NCBI GenBank assembly: GCA_033807775.1
Contig: CM066327.1
Coordinates: forward strand, 90,232,295-90,296,294
DNA from: Saussurea involucrata
Lineage: Eukaryota > Streptophyta > Magnoliopsida > Asterales > Asteraceae
Reading direction: 5' to 3'
Length of the DNA: 64,000 bases
Within the stretch, counting starts at the first letter, position 1; every line of letters starts with the position of its first letter. Shown here piece after piece: positions 22,857 through 33,040 of this stretch. The notes under the pieces are model-generated. The model was not told the origin of the DNA, did no database searches, and worked only from the letters and a program-made list of their open reading frames with translations. The position numbers and the translations under genes are program-made.

Positions 22857-24268
22857 GACCAAAACGAAGCTTGATAAATTGGTTACCATCGCAGAAGAGG
22901 AAACTGCAGATGAAGGAACTGCAGAAGAAGAGGTCGCAGAAACCCGGGTCGAAGAAACTGTAGAAGAAGAAGTTGCAAAAGAGGGATATCAATCACCTTA
23001 TCAATCCCCAGATCGATTCGCTCATCAAGGAAACTTAAACGATTTTCTTCAACACCCTGACTTTGCTAACACCCTAAATACAGCTGGGTGGAATGCACCA
23101 CCACTTGACCACCACACCACAGAAGAACAAGACTTCTCTATCTCTTGAATTGACACCAATCTGCAAGAAGATGATCAAACCCCCAGAGATCAACCATCTG
23201 AAACCCCTAACATTCTATAGAATCCCTTCATCCAACAAGGACTGGACGTCCACAGAAGGAGTCCAAGCCAAGCTTCAGAAGAAGGAATAGAAGAAATCGA
23301 CTTGTCAGATGTTGAAACTAGGGAAAGGCTTAGGCTACAAGCAGAAGCTCTGTGGAACAGAGATGAGGTTAAAAAGGCCTTGGATAGAATGGGAGAAAAA
23401 GAAAAAGGGACAGAAAAAGATGCCGTAGAAGTAGAAGGCACACATCCTCAAACCCCTCACAGTGCAACCCACACTTCTAACTCCGCAGGTCTAGCTGCAG
23501 AAGGAGTTATTGAAAAAGAGTCGCACAACTCGATCCCAACCCAAACCATCCAGCCAGAGGAAGACCAAAAAGAAGCTTGATAAATTGGTTACCATCGCAG
23601 AAGAGGAAACTGCAGATGAAGGAACTGCAGAAGAAGAGGTTGCAGAAACCCGGGTCGAAGAAACTGTAGAAGAAGAAGTTGCAGAAGAGGGATATCAATC
23701 ACCTTATCAATCCCCAGATCGATTCGCTCATCAAGGAAACTTAAATGATTTTCTTCAACACCCTGACTTTGCTAACACCCTAAATACAGCTGGGTGGAAT
23801 GCACCACCACTTGACCACCACACCACAGAAGAACAAGACTTCTCTATCTCTGGAATTGACACCAATCTGCAAGAAGATGATCAAACCCCCAGAGATCAAC
23901 CATCTGAAACCCCTAACATTCTACAGAATCCCTTCATCCAACAAGGACTGGACGTCCACAGAAGGAGTCCAAGCCAAGCTTCAGAAGAAGGAATAGAAGA
24001 AACCGACTTGTCAGATGTTGAAACTAGGGAAAGGCTTAGGCTACAAGCAGAAGCTCTGTGGAACAGAGATGAGGTTAAAAAGGCCTTGGATAGAATGGGA
24101 GAAAAAGAAAAAGGGACAGAAAAAGATGCCGTAGAAGTAGAAGGCACACATCCTCAAACCCCTCCCAGTGCAACCCACACTTCTAACTCCGCAGGTCTAG
24201 CTGCAGAAGGAGTTATTGAAAAAGAGTCGCACAACTCGATCCCAACCCAAACCATCCAGCCAGAGGCT
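22857..24268 (+). repeat. 706-bp tandem duplication in the B2 accessory ORF
   Basis: Copy 1 (22857-23562) and copy 2 (23563-24268) differ at about seven positions. The length is not a multiple of three, so the second copy is one frame off. The breakpoint lies in an AGAGG shared by both parent ends. D has a single copy. Confidence 0.93.
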
Positions 24269-26273
24269 ATTCTTTCAATCTCTGCGCCCACAGAAACCGG
24301 GGAATCCATTCCTAGGGAGTCTCCTCAGAGAGACTCACCTATAGTTCATGATCAATCGCCCTAGATCACACTAGAACACCCAACAGAGGAATTTGTTTCC
24401 TCTGCCACACACAATATAGGGCCAAAACTTCTTTCAGAGAGAAGTAGTTAGCACAAAGACGAAGAGACTCTAGACAAGTCTCCAAGTCAACAGAAGAACA
24501 TTCTGATACCCACCTCTGGAGTGGATTTGGACACTGTTCTTCACAGAACCTCTGTAGAGATCGAAACTCAGGTTTCTTCTCGAAGATAAGATGGAAATCC
24601 TTCCACCTCCAACATACAAACAAGGGTGAACGAAGGTGTCCCAGGAACAGGGACTCACTCTGTAGAAGGGGTTGTTCCTCCAGAGGTTACACCAAGGACA
24701 CAAGTATCAAGGGATGAGTTCCAAACCCTTGTCACCTCTGTGAACCAAACCATGAAAGAGTTGCAAAGCTCTTTCACATCTTTTGTAGAGACAACATCAA
24801 CGGCCTTGCTAAATCTGAACACCAAAATGGACAATCTATCCACAGAGGTGAAATCCACCATCACAGAGATGAAGTCTTCTGCTCAAACAACTGCCACAAC
24901 TACAGCCACTTCTACTACTAAAGATTTCGGAATAGCCGCAACATCTGCATTCAAGGAATCAGTCAAGCATTTCCTTGAACAAATGAACAAGCAATCCAAC
25001 AAATCAAAGGGCATTACACCTACAGATCTACAGAACGCCCTCAAACACGTACAAGAAGAGGCAATGCGCAACACTACAATGATGCAGCCAAAAGACTACA
25101 TGACCAGAGAACAGCTAACAGAGCTCGGGCAGAATGTCATAAACCAGGTCACAGAAGTCATCGTCTCTTTCACTACTGCAAATGCCAACTACGTCAAAGA
25201 ATTCAGAAAATGTGTCGGCAGAATGCGCTTCAACACAGAGGCAGAGCTTGCAACTCTAATCGGCCTCTGTGATGATGTATGTGCGAAGTTGATGGCCGCA
25301 GGAGCAGAACTACCAAAGAAACCCAAAGCTTCATGCAGAGCAGAGGGTACTTCTGATAAGAGTCAGGATGACTCTGATGATGACCATCCTGGTCCATCAG
25401 ATCATCCTGAGGGGGAGAATATAAGAGAGAAAGCTACGACCAGAGGACTACAAGCTCCACCAATCGCAGCAAAACCAATCAGCCAAGCCCCTCCATAACA
25501 AACCAAAGATCAACAAACTCAACAAACCACAGAGGCAACAACCACCCATGTGGTAATAATCTTGGAAGAAAATCCAACAAACCAACAACCTGGAGAAAAA
25601 GGTCAAAAGACCACAGAGACAACACCCACCTCTGTGGAATTCCTTACAATGTCTGAAGTAGATGTTCAACATCTGTCATCCTCCACAGAAGAAGATCTTC
25701 CCTCCCAAACTACAAAACCAATAGAAAAACCCCAATCCATCCTAAGAAGAAAGTCTATTGCCGACAAACCAAAAAGAGCAACGACCTCCGCTTCTTCTGT
25801 TCTAAGGAATATGCACAAAACAATGACTGAACGAATGGCGCAGAGAGAAGAAGAAAGGCACATGTTCACATTAGCTTTCAAATTGGCAAGAAGATTTGAT
25901 ATCCAACCTTCACCAACAAAAACCAAGCTCACAGAAGAAGTCACCAAAGAACCTCCAACAGAGGTTACAGAGCAAATCAAGCCAACAGAACCAACGCCAC
26001 AAAAGTCCTCTCAAACACAAGTGTCAAAACCTACAGAGGCAACCCCCATCATTCCAACAGAAGCACCAACAACCAAACCTACAGAAGCAACAGGTTCTGC
26101 ACCTCCAAAAGCCAAAGACAAGGGCAAAGCAATACTGACAGAAGAGCCCAAGAAAAAGAAATCATTGCCTAAGCCTACAGAGAAATTGATGAAAAGCGCT
26201 TTTGATGCCTTTCAAACTCCAAAGCCTGAAGAAGAAGACTGGGCATATGGATTGAAGCCTCTGTCAGACATTC

Positions 26274-26537
26274 TGTTAGGACACTGAAGTTTTCCTTTAT
26301 AATAGAAAGTTTTGTAAAGCAATAGCTGTGTTAAAGGGCTTATGCTTAATTGTTGTAGCAAGTGATGAAGACTATAAATAGGTCTTTACTTGTAGTTTGT
26401 AAGAAGTGAATTCATTAATACAAGATGTAGATCTCTAATCACTTTGTGTTCTCTCTAGGTTAGATTTCCTTTTCAATAATGTTCTTCATCATCTTGTTAC
26501 ACAATACTTGGATTGTATGAAGATCATGGACCTAACA
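26274..26537 (+). mobile_element. Solo LTR (264 bp) of another Copia-type element
   Basis: It runs from TGTTAGGACAC to GGACCTAACA with direct CATTC duplications at 26269-26273 and 26538-26542. A TATA box (ACTATAAATAGG) gives the plus orientation. D lacks it at the matching site. It resembles the LTR of A in size and ends, but the body differs. Confidence 0.93.
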
Positions 26538-27423
26538 CATTCCTCTATCAGGAAGAGCTGCAGAAGTTGTTAGAAAGATGGAGAGTCTCAGAAGAAAAGT
26601 ACCATAACCTGGTCCAACACAAGAAGAAATGGAAGAAGTGGTATACAAATACCTCTATAAACAATCCTTTCAGACCAATCATCCAACAGATCATGTGACA
26701 GATCCAAAGATCAGAGAAGAATTTGACAACGTCTTCATCAGGACAAAGCCAAGAACCAAAGCAGACGTCTTCTCAATCCACAAGATCAAAAAGGTAATCT
26801 TCTGTAGACACTCCTTCACCAGAACCTATCCAAGGGTCAGGTACAATATTTACAGAGTCAGAAGGGTAAACAATTCAGAAACCACCTTCGCTGATGCTGA
26901 CCTAAGGAATCTGAATCCCTATGATCTACCTGACCTTCTGCAATGGACGAAGGACAACTACAACACAGAACCAAACACCAGAGCATATCAAGTGTTGAGA
27001 AAAGCAATGAGGGAAAGGCTTCTGATCTACAGTCTGACAGACTTTCAGCTAGGAAAGGATCTTGGTCTCAAACATCTGAACCTACGACCACCAGAGGATC
27101 GCTGCCTACCTGACGCCGTGCCCAACTCAATCATTACAGAACCAAGGTTCGGGTTAGTATTTCAAAACCCACAAGGCGAAGTCAAACTTTTTGTGAGCAT
27201 GGATTGTCAGAAGTACGCAACTAGTACTCTGAACAAGCTCAGAGCAAACCTTGTAAAATACAGAGATACCGAGCAAATGGATAGAGACGCTGCAGATACC
27301 TTCATCAGAGAGATTGATGCTACAATACGCTTAAGAGAACTCTGCATCAGTTTCTACAAAGAGATCAGAGAAGTCAGAAGAGACAACAGAAGCTACAATG
27401 ATTTCAAAGACGCCAAAATCTGA

Positions 27424-27599
27424 TTCTCAAACAACCAATCTCTGCAAACCATGTTAACGTTTATCTTTCATTATCCTCAAATGTAAAATGCCTCTGGCAT
27501 ATCTATGAATGAAAGAACTTTTGAGGTATTGTTTAACCTCTGTCTTATCTAACTTAGCCTAAAAATACTTAAATGTCAAATTTTTATTTTTCACTACTT
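27424..27599 (+). other. B2 3' untranslated stretch before the polypurine tract
   Basis: About 175 bp without an ORF. It matches the stretch of D that is split by C (36471-36608 and beyond 49456). Confidence 0.6.
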
Positions 27600-27607
27600 A
27601 GGGGGAG
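27600..27607 (+). promoter_or_regulatory. Polypurine tract of B2
   Basis: AGGGGGAG stands two bases before the 3' LTR. Confidence 0.9.
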
Positions 27608-27609
27608 AT

Positions 27610-28438
27610 TGTTAGCTTCAATCTTCCTAATCGTAGAAGTATTTAGAAGTAGTGAAAAATAGGCTAAGTGAAGAAAGCCTCTTACAGAGGCTCTGCCGAA
27701 CTTACCGAGAGATCAAGGTCAAGAAGCTACAGAAGCTACAGAGACGTCCTACAGAAGCTCTGTCATACGCGCAAAGAAGACCAAAGACTCAGAATCCGGT
27801 AAAGACTGATCTACAAAGGACCATACCGCAGAACCTCTGTAACACTTTACTGAGCCTCTGTGGTCCTCTCTAAAGACTTGGAAGATATTTATAATATCTT
27901 GCTACTGTTCCTGGACCTGTTCATCAACTTGCATGGCAACGTACCCTGTCCAACTTCAACGTGTCAAACTCTGAGTGGACTCAATAGGGCTTAGTACATA
28001 ATAGACGTCTGCGGCATTAAATGCAATACAGCACGTTCAACTGTTCATGCCATCCGTTCAACTGTTCATGTCGTCCGTTCTGAATAGTAGCTTATGCTTT
28101 ATGGTCCCCTTAGAGTAGTATATAAGGAAGACTCATGTTGAGTTCTTCCTAATCGAAATCGAGAATCAAGAGATAAAAACATCACAAGAATACATAGCTT
28201 ATACACTCTGAGAGTCATATCTGTTTTAAAGCTTTGCTTACTCACTGTTCTTAAATCTGTTCTTGATATATATATATTCAGTAAACTTTGAGATATTATT
28301 TCTTGTTCACTGTTTATTTATATTGTGTTCTAAAATCTATCAAACATATCTGTTAGTTCTTCAAATACGCTTCCGCATCAAACATAAACTTGAACTAAAA
28401 GATCTGTTAATCTTGTTTAAACAAAACGGGAACCAACA
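27610..28438 (+). repeat. 3' LTR of B2 (829 bp)
   Basis: It runs from TGTTAGCTTC to GGGAACCAACA, with TATA (TATATAAGG) at 28119-28127, and matches both LTRs of D in reverse orientation. CAGAGG/CCTCTG motifs are dense in its first 300 bp. Confidence 0.95.
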
Positions 28439-28443
28439 CCAAC

Positions 28444-28730
28444 CAATAACCAAAATGATGGCAGATGTTTCAGATGTGGCAAATCAGGCCATTTCTATAC
28501 AAATTGCAAGGGTAGACTGGTAAAAGACCAGGACTACTACAAGAACAAGTATAAATATAACTTCAGAGAAAGGAGTTATGTTGTAGTGATGGAAAACTGG
28601 ATCTCTGATTCATCTTCTGATGATGAACCAGAACAAGCCAACTTCTGTGGGATGGCTGTTGAAGAAGGGAGATCAGAGGAGATGACTGAAGGGATAGCAG
28701 AGGAAATAACAGAGAAGCCAACAGAGACTG
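28444..28730 (+). pseudogene. B1 Gag zinc knuckle, continuation after B2
   Basis: Joining 15534 to the sequence after the second CCAAC gives a CX2CX4HX4C knuckle (C-F-R-C-G-K-S-G-H-F-Y-T-N-C) near 28463-28505, followed by an acidic stretch with N-F-C-G-M, which is also present after the knuckles of B2 and D. It ends in T-E-T-V and a stop created at the junction with E. Confidence 0.82.
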
Positions 28731-29075
28731 TGTGAGTTCTAGATTAGTGCATACAACAGGAAATCAATAGAACAATATATTAATCAGTATGATTTCCAAC
28801 AGTCATCCATATAGTATTGAATAAACCTTTCAGAGTGTTTACACAATTTTAGAGAATAACAATGATGACTAAATGAACGATTCAGACGACTAACTTAATT
28901 CTATGGCTAAGCTATCTATTTATACTTAGGCCCATGACAGGCAAAGCCCAAGCCCATTAAGCACTAAAGCCCATTTATCATTATGATGCTTTTAAAAATA
29001 ATTAATTAAACTAATTAAGCTCAATATAATTCTTTATATAACTTTCTGATGTGTAGGACATTTATGGCCCTAACA
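28731..29075 (-). repeat. 3' LTR of E (about 345 bp)
   Basis: On the element strand it begins TGTTAGGGCC and ends AGAACTCACA; the outer edge could lie two bases further out (CACACA). A TATA box (TATAAATAG) reads on the minus strand near 28914-28926. Confidence 0.82.
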
Positions 29076-29076
29076 A

Positions 29077-29533
29077 TCTCCCCCTAAAGTTATATAAAGA
29101 AAAAACGGTCTTGAAATCTTCAAGTCTTGATCTTCTCTCCCTCTTAAATCTTTAAAGACTTTTTGGTGTTGCTTGTCTTCACGTCTTTCCGGGCTCCCCC
29201 TTGAAGTAATCTCTTATCTTCAGTTTCAACTTTGTCACCAGATTCAGTAAACAACGAATTTGTCTTTGAACCGCGAGTTGAATTTGGTTTCAGCTTTAAG
29301 AACTTGTAGAACCGAAATGTTTGAAGGAGGAAATAATAATTTGTAGCGAATACCATTTGATACTGATGTGAAGAGTTGATCAAATACTTCAATGTGTAAA
29401 TACCATGGCTTTTCAACCTTGGATTTGCAATTTTTCACATTCAATCAAAGCACAGTTACTCCCCCTCGACCTCTGCTAACTCCCCCTCAACTTGATAATC
29501 AGTGTCTTTGAATTTGTACCCTTTCTCCCCCTC
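29077..29533 (-). promoter_or_regulatory. Five polypurine tracts before the E 3' LTR
   Basis: CTCCCCCT-type tracts (AGGGGGAG on the element strand) occur near 29078-29085, 29193-29202, 29459-29467, 29480-29488 and 29524-29533. Repeated polypurine tracts are a described hallmark of Sireviruses. A 66-codon ORF on the same strand (29444-29244) covers part of this region and is of doubtful meaning. Confidence 0.82.
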
Positions 29534-30972
29534 ATGATGAGTAGGAGCATCCGAAGCATCATGTAATTTCAAAGACAATACTTTTGAGTAGCAAATTTCC
29601 AGATCAAACGTTTAAGTAACCAAGAAGGGGTAATCAACTAACACAGAAACACATTAGTAACTGTTATCACAACAATTAAAATAATTGTGTGACCTATGTT
29701 TAGAGTTGGCAATAGGGTATCTCTGATAGGACTTCTACTTATCACTTAAGTAAAATATTAAAAATTACTCCTCAAACTGTTCCGGCAATATCACGAAGAT
29801 ATGCAATTGGAATCACAAAGACTCGTGCATGTGTGAAAGAATTAAATTTTATCTGTTTGTCTCAAAATATTGATTTAACTTTGGAATCAAGTTAAAAATC
29901 AATTGACACAGTGATTAGAATATGAAGTTCGGAGACCGAAGCTGATGTCTTCCTGTTTCAATATCTAAGACCTCCGAGTGAGGAATAGATAGATTATGTG
30001 CTAAATCTCCGTGCATATATGAAACAAGCATCTGTTGTGAGATACTTGAGTGGCTAGGTGGGGTGACACGAGTTATCGACACTGGGTCCATGTATGTTTC
30101 AATATTCATCTCCAAAGAACGAGAATGAATAGAATGTATGGTTACCCGGATAACTGACTCGGGTTGGTAAGGACCAATATATTCTTTTAAGTCCTGTCAC
30201 ATCCTCTCCCAATTCTTTTCACTCCGAACTCATCTATCAATCTAGACCCCTCACTGTTGTCTATAAGGGATGTGTTTCTTGGGGTAGGTCCTTCCGGTTC
30301 TGGACTGACCATAGAAACAATGTATAACCTACCACTCCTTTTCATTTACCATGTTAAAACATCGAAGACACAATGAAGTACGAGTCCTGAACTGATTTGT
30401 TCAGAAATCACAACATTTAAGAACGATTCCTGATCTGAGATGATCAGAAGTCATAATATTTAAGAACGAGTTCTGAACTGAATTATTCAGAAGTCATAGT
30501 TGAAATAACATAATTTCAATAAACAAATTCAAGCGCAAACTAGAATGACACAGTAAGCACAGTATTTGCAGTAAATGAGACAATGATCAGAAAATTTAAT
30601 CGTGAAGATCAAGTCCCAATTAATGTGTAAGATAAGAATTGAATTATTAATATGAAATGACGAACTATGAAAACAAATTGGAATTCAAGGGAGTGTATTT
30701 CCATCGAAATAAATCAACGAATATGTGAGACATGGAAATAACTAAGTCAAGAAAATATTGGACGTGACAATCATGGAAGTTAAGATTGGAGAATAACGAA
30801 CACAAGTAAGTTATTCAGAATGTATTACCACAGTATTTGAATTCACTTAAAAAATCATTTGAGAAAAACCTTGTACCCCCCCCCCCCCCCTCAAAAATGG
30901 CATAACCTTTGAATGCAGTCATGTGAAACGAATCTTCTAATTTAAATGCACATGACATTCCTGCAAAACAGA
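29534..30972 (-). other. Non-coding 3' region of E
   Basis: About 1.4 kb without convincing ORFs. It holds three hairpin units (30378-30500) and a C13 tract near 30878. I recognise nothing else in it. Confidence 0.55.
30378..30500. repeat. Three short-hairpin units in E
   Basis: Units read about GTCCTGAACTGATTTGTTCAG, TTCCTGATCTGAGATGATCAG and GTTCTGAACTGAATTATTCAG, followed by AAGTCATA. The inner arms (CTGAAC or CTGATC with GTTCAG or GATCAG) change together in unit 2. They match the five units of element A in design. Confidence 0.85.
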
Positions 30973-31086
30973 TTACAGAGATTTTGGTATCCATCCTTTG
31001 ATGGATCCTTTATGGTTAAATGCCTTATGGGGACCAGGGATGCTGTAAGTACCATACCAATAAGATGAATATTTACGGTCAGCAAA
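30973..31086 (-). pseudogene. Last 37 codons of the E gag-tail ORF
   Basis: The minus strand reads Y-S-S-Y-W-Y-G-T-Y-S-I-P-G-P and ends G-W-I-P-K-S-L with TAA at 30973-30975. Element A has the matching Y-T-S-Y-W-Y-G-S-Y-S-I-P. The upstream part is displaced by G2. Confidence 0.75.
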
Positions 31087-32778
31087 TGTCATACCCCGGG
31101 TAAGTTCGTTAGTTAAAATCCTAGTTCCGTTAAATTATTTAACTCTATAATTGATGTTTTGGGTAAGTTTAGGTGAAACTATAAGTTTAGGGGTGTTTAA
31201 GTCATTAGTGAATAGTTCAAGGTCCACTTGGTATTTATGGGTTGATATTATCACCTTAGACATTCAGATATTATCATAACTCAGCAGAAAACATTCAGTG
31301 TGTGTGTGTGTGTGTTTTGAGAGCAAAACAAGAAGAAAGAAAGGTTTGGTGGCTAGGGATTCAAATTGGTATACTTGGAAGAGTTTTGAGGTATGTTTCC
31401 TTAACAATTTATGATTGAAATTGCTTGTAGATAGTTTCTATCGGTGTAGAATCAGTGATTTCATATCTAGGGTTGATTCAGTCGGTTTCTAGGTAAAAAG
31501 GACCAAACCGACAGAGGTTTCCGGACACTTGATGAATGTGTTCGGGTAGTTTTGTTGATAGTGTCTGGTAGTTTCTTCATGCAGGTGTCCGGAGGAATCT
31601 TGCATCCGGTAAGTTCCTCTTTTCATTAAGTTTCCGCACGAATTTAGATACCGGATGGAGTCCGGATTACTGTGGTTTCCGGATGACGTCCGGATTGGAC
31701 ATGCTGTCCGGAAAGTTGCGGTTGTCCGGATTGGTTGTGTTGTCCGGAAAGTCCCGTTGTCCGGATACTTTTGTGGTTTCCGGAAAATTTAGCTGTTTTG
31801 GTTATTTTTGAGATTTTGATGCTTCTAAGTGTCTAGTAATATTGTGTTTTTGTTGGACTTTGGATAGAGTATAAATAAAGACTGAAAATACTATGGACTT
31901 GACTTAAGTTTGGGTTTGGGGAAGATATTTGAGGAATTAAGTTATTCTAAGTTCTTAGACTATTAAGTAAGCCTTATGTGTTCATTTGGTAAAGAGGAGT
32001 ATGTATTTGATTTGTACAGATTCTGTGAATTTGAAGTGAAAGCAGAGTCGTTTTGAGAAAAGCTTGGAGAACGTTTTGATAGACTAACAGGTGAGTTTTA
32101 CTTCAAAATGGTTTCAAACTGGAATACATATATGTGTGTATTGAATATGTGATTATGTGCTTATGTTTGAAATATAATATGTGGAGATGTATATTATATT
32201 TACATGAGTATTACACTATACGAGAGTATGTTGGCCGGGCTTAGGACTGGTGGTGTTGGCTGTAATATTCGTACAACGGTGTTGGCTGTAATTGTCGTAC
32301 AACGGAGTTAATTTATTAGTTGGCTTGCAACCAACTAATATGGCCATGGGAATGAGACAGGAAAAGTACACGATGCGTGAGTTATGATTGGTATTTATCT
32401 TTTGTGATATATATATATGGTATTTGTGCAAATGGTTTTAAAAATGACAGGGATTTTCTCACTTAGACCAATAGGTCTAACCATCATTTTGTTTTAAAAA
32501 TATGTATTCCAGGTCATGGATCGGGTATGAACAAGTGAATAGAGAATTCGGTGGCTAGCTTTTGGGAAGACTTATATGTTGAAGACTATGACGTGTTTTG
32601 CGTTTATAACCTTGTTATTAGATATAATGTATTTAATTAGCGAAAAGTTGTAATGAAATACCTTATTTTGGATTGTAAAGAATAAGGGACCGTATTTGTT
32701 ATATAATGTATCTTTGTTATGTAACGACGTTATGAAATATATGTTATTTGTTGTATGATTGGGATCCGGGTTGTTACA
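31087..32778 (+). repeat. 5' LTR of G2 (1692 bp)
   Basis: It begins TGTCATACCCCGGG and ends GGGTTGTTACA. It includes the TCCGGA array and a TATA-like TATAAATAAAG near 31870. A C(A/T)CCCCGG start resembles that of G3. No partner LTR is in the window. Confidence 0.85.
31520..31784. repeat. TCCGGA palindrome array in the G2 LTR
   Basis: Ten copies of the self-complementary TCCGGA lie within 265 bp, spaced mostly 15-35 bp, usually as TGTCCGGA or TTTCCGGA, plus near matches (ATCCGGT, ACCGGAT). Chance expectation in this length is below 0.1. Confidence 0.92.
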
Positions 32779-32780
32779 GA

Positions 32781-32793
32781 TGGTACCAGAGCC
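32781..32793 (+). promoter_or_regulatory. Primer binding site of G2
   Basis: TGGTACCAGAGCC, two bases after the LTR, matches initiator methionine tRNA with one change (TAT to TAC). Confidence 0.8.
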
Positions 32794-33040
32794 CTAGTTT
32801 AATGGATTTAGGTATTCATATCTGTACCTAGACTTAAACTGCATGTGAAGTAGGATGTCCCTATTATTTTAGAACATTGGGACGATTAAGTATAAGAGGT
32901 AGCAGGAACATCATGTAAGGTAATTTCATATTACACCTGGCCAGTGTAATTGTGATCTTACAGGTACATGTTTGAACTGGAATACCTTGTTATATGGGGT
33001 ATGTGCTTATGTGTATATTGACCTTGTTTGAATCAACAGA

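Larger units (their letters stand above)
21439..27423 (+). pseudogene. B2 accessory ORF downstream of pol (Sirevirus env-position ORF)
   Basis: ATG 21439 starts a reading frame that, leaving out the 706-bp duplication and the solo LTR, is about 1670 codons long. The first part (about 380 residues) is globular, with F-W-Q-S-C and C-L-T-G-K-I-G-S-I-D-Q, a pattern shared with the ORF of C. Next come a basic/acidic Pro-rich stretch, a coiled coil around M-D-N-L-S-T-E-V-K, a K-P-T-E/A-P-T repeat stretch, and a C-terminal domain with V-R-Y-N-I-Y-R-V and F-A-D-A-D-L. No signal peptide or membrane helix is visible, so an envelope role is not supported. Stops at 21805, 23146, 24362 and 25496 and the solo LTR break it. 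Function unknown. Confidence 0.75.
15535..28438 (+). mobile_element. Element B2: Sirevirus-like Copia retrotransposon with long accessory ORF
   Basis: It is bounded by CCAAC duplications (15530-15534 and 28439-28443), with LTR ends TGTTAGC and CCAACA. Order: partial 5' LTR, gag without N-terminus, protease, integrase, RT, accessory ORF, polypurine tract, 3' LTR. RNase H is deleted, a 706-bp stretch is duplicated and a solo LTR sits in the accessory ORF. It belongs to the same family as D. Confidence 0.93.
13579..28730 (+). mobile_element. Element B1: Copia (Sirevirus-like) remnant, outermost element, split by B2
   Basis: Segments 13579-15534 and 28444-28730 rejoin across B2. The element has a truncated 5' LTR, primer site and gag; the rest lies beyond the window because E cuts it at 28731. 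Everything else in the window can be explained as insertion into B1 or into something already inside it. Its gag resembles that of D but is clearly diverged. Confidence 0.75.
28731..31086 (-). mobile_element. Element E: pol-less Copia/Sirevirus-type element related to A, 5' part displaced
   Basis: On the minus strand the visible order is the end of a gag-tail ORF, about 1.9 kb of non-coding DNA with hairpins and repeated polypurine tracts, then the 3' LTR. G2 cuts it at 31086/31087. The coding end is the same as in element A, including 15 identical bases after the end of the ORF. No pol is present between gag and LTR. Confidence 0.8.

Noticed and set aside
28263..28523. 86-codon ORF
   Set aside because: It spans the end of the B2 3' LTR and B1 gag and exists only because of the insertion.
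29144..29416. 90-codon minus-strand ORF in E
   Set aside because: It lies among polypurine tracts next to the LTR, has no domain, and overlaps another frame of equal quality.
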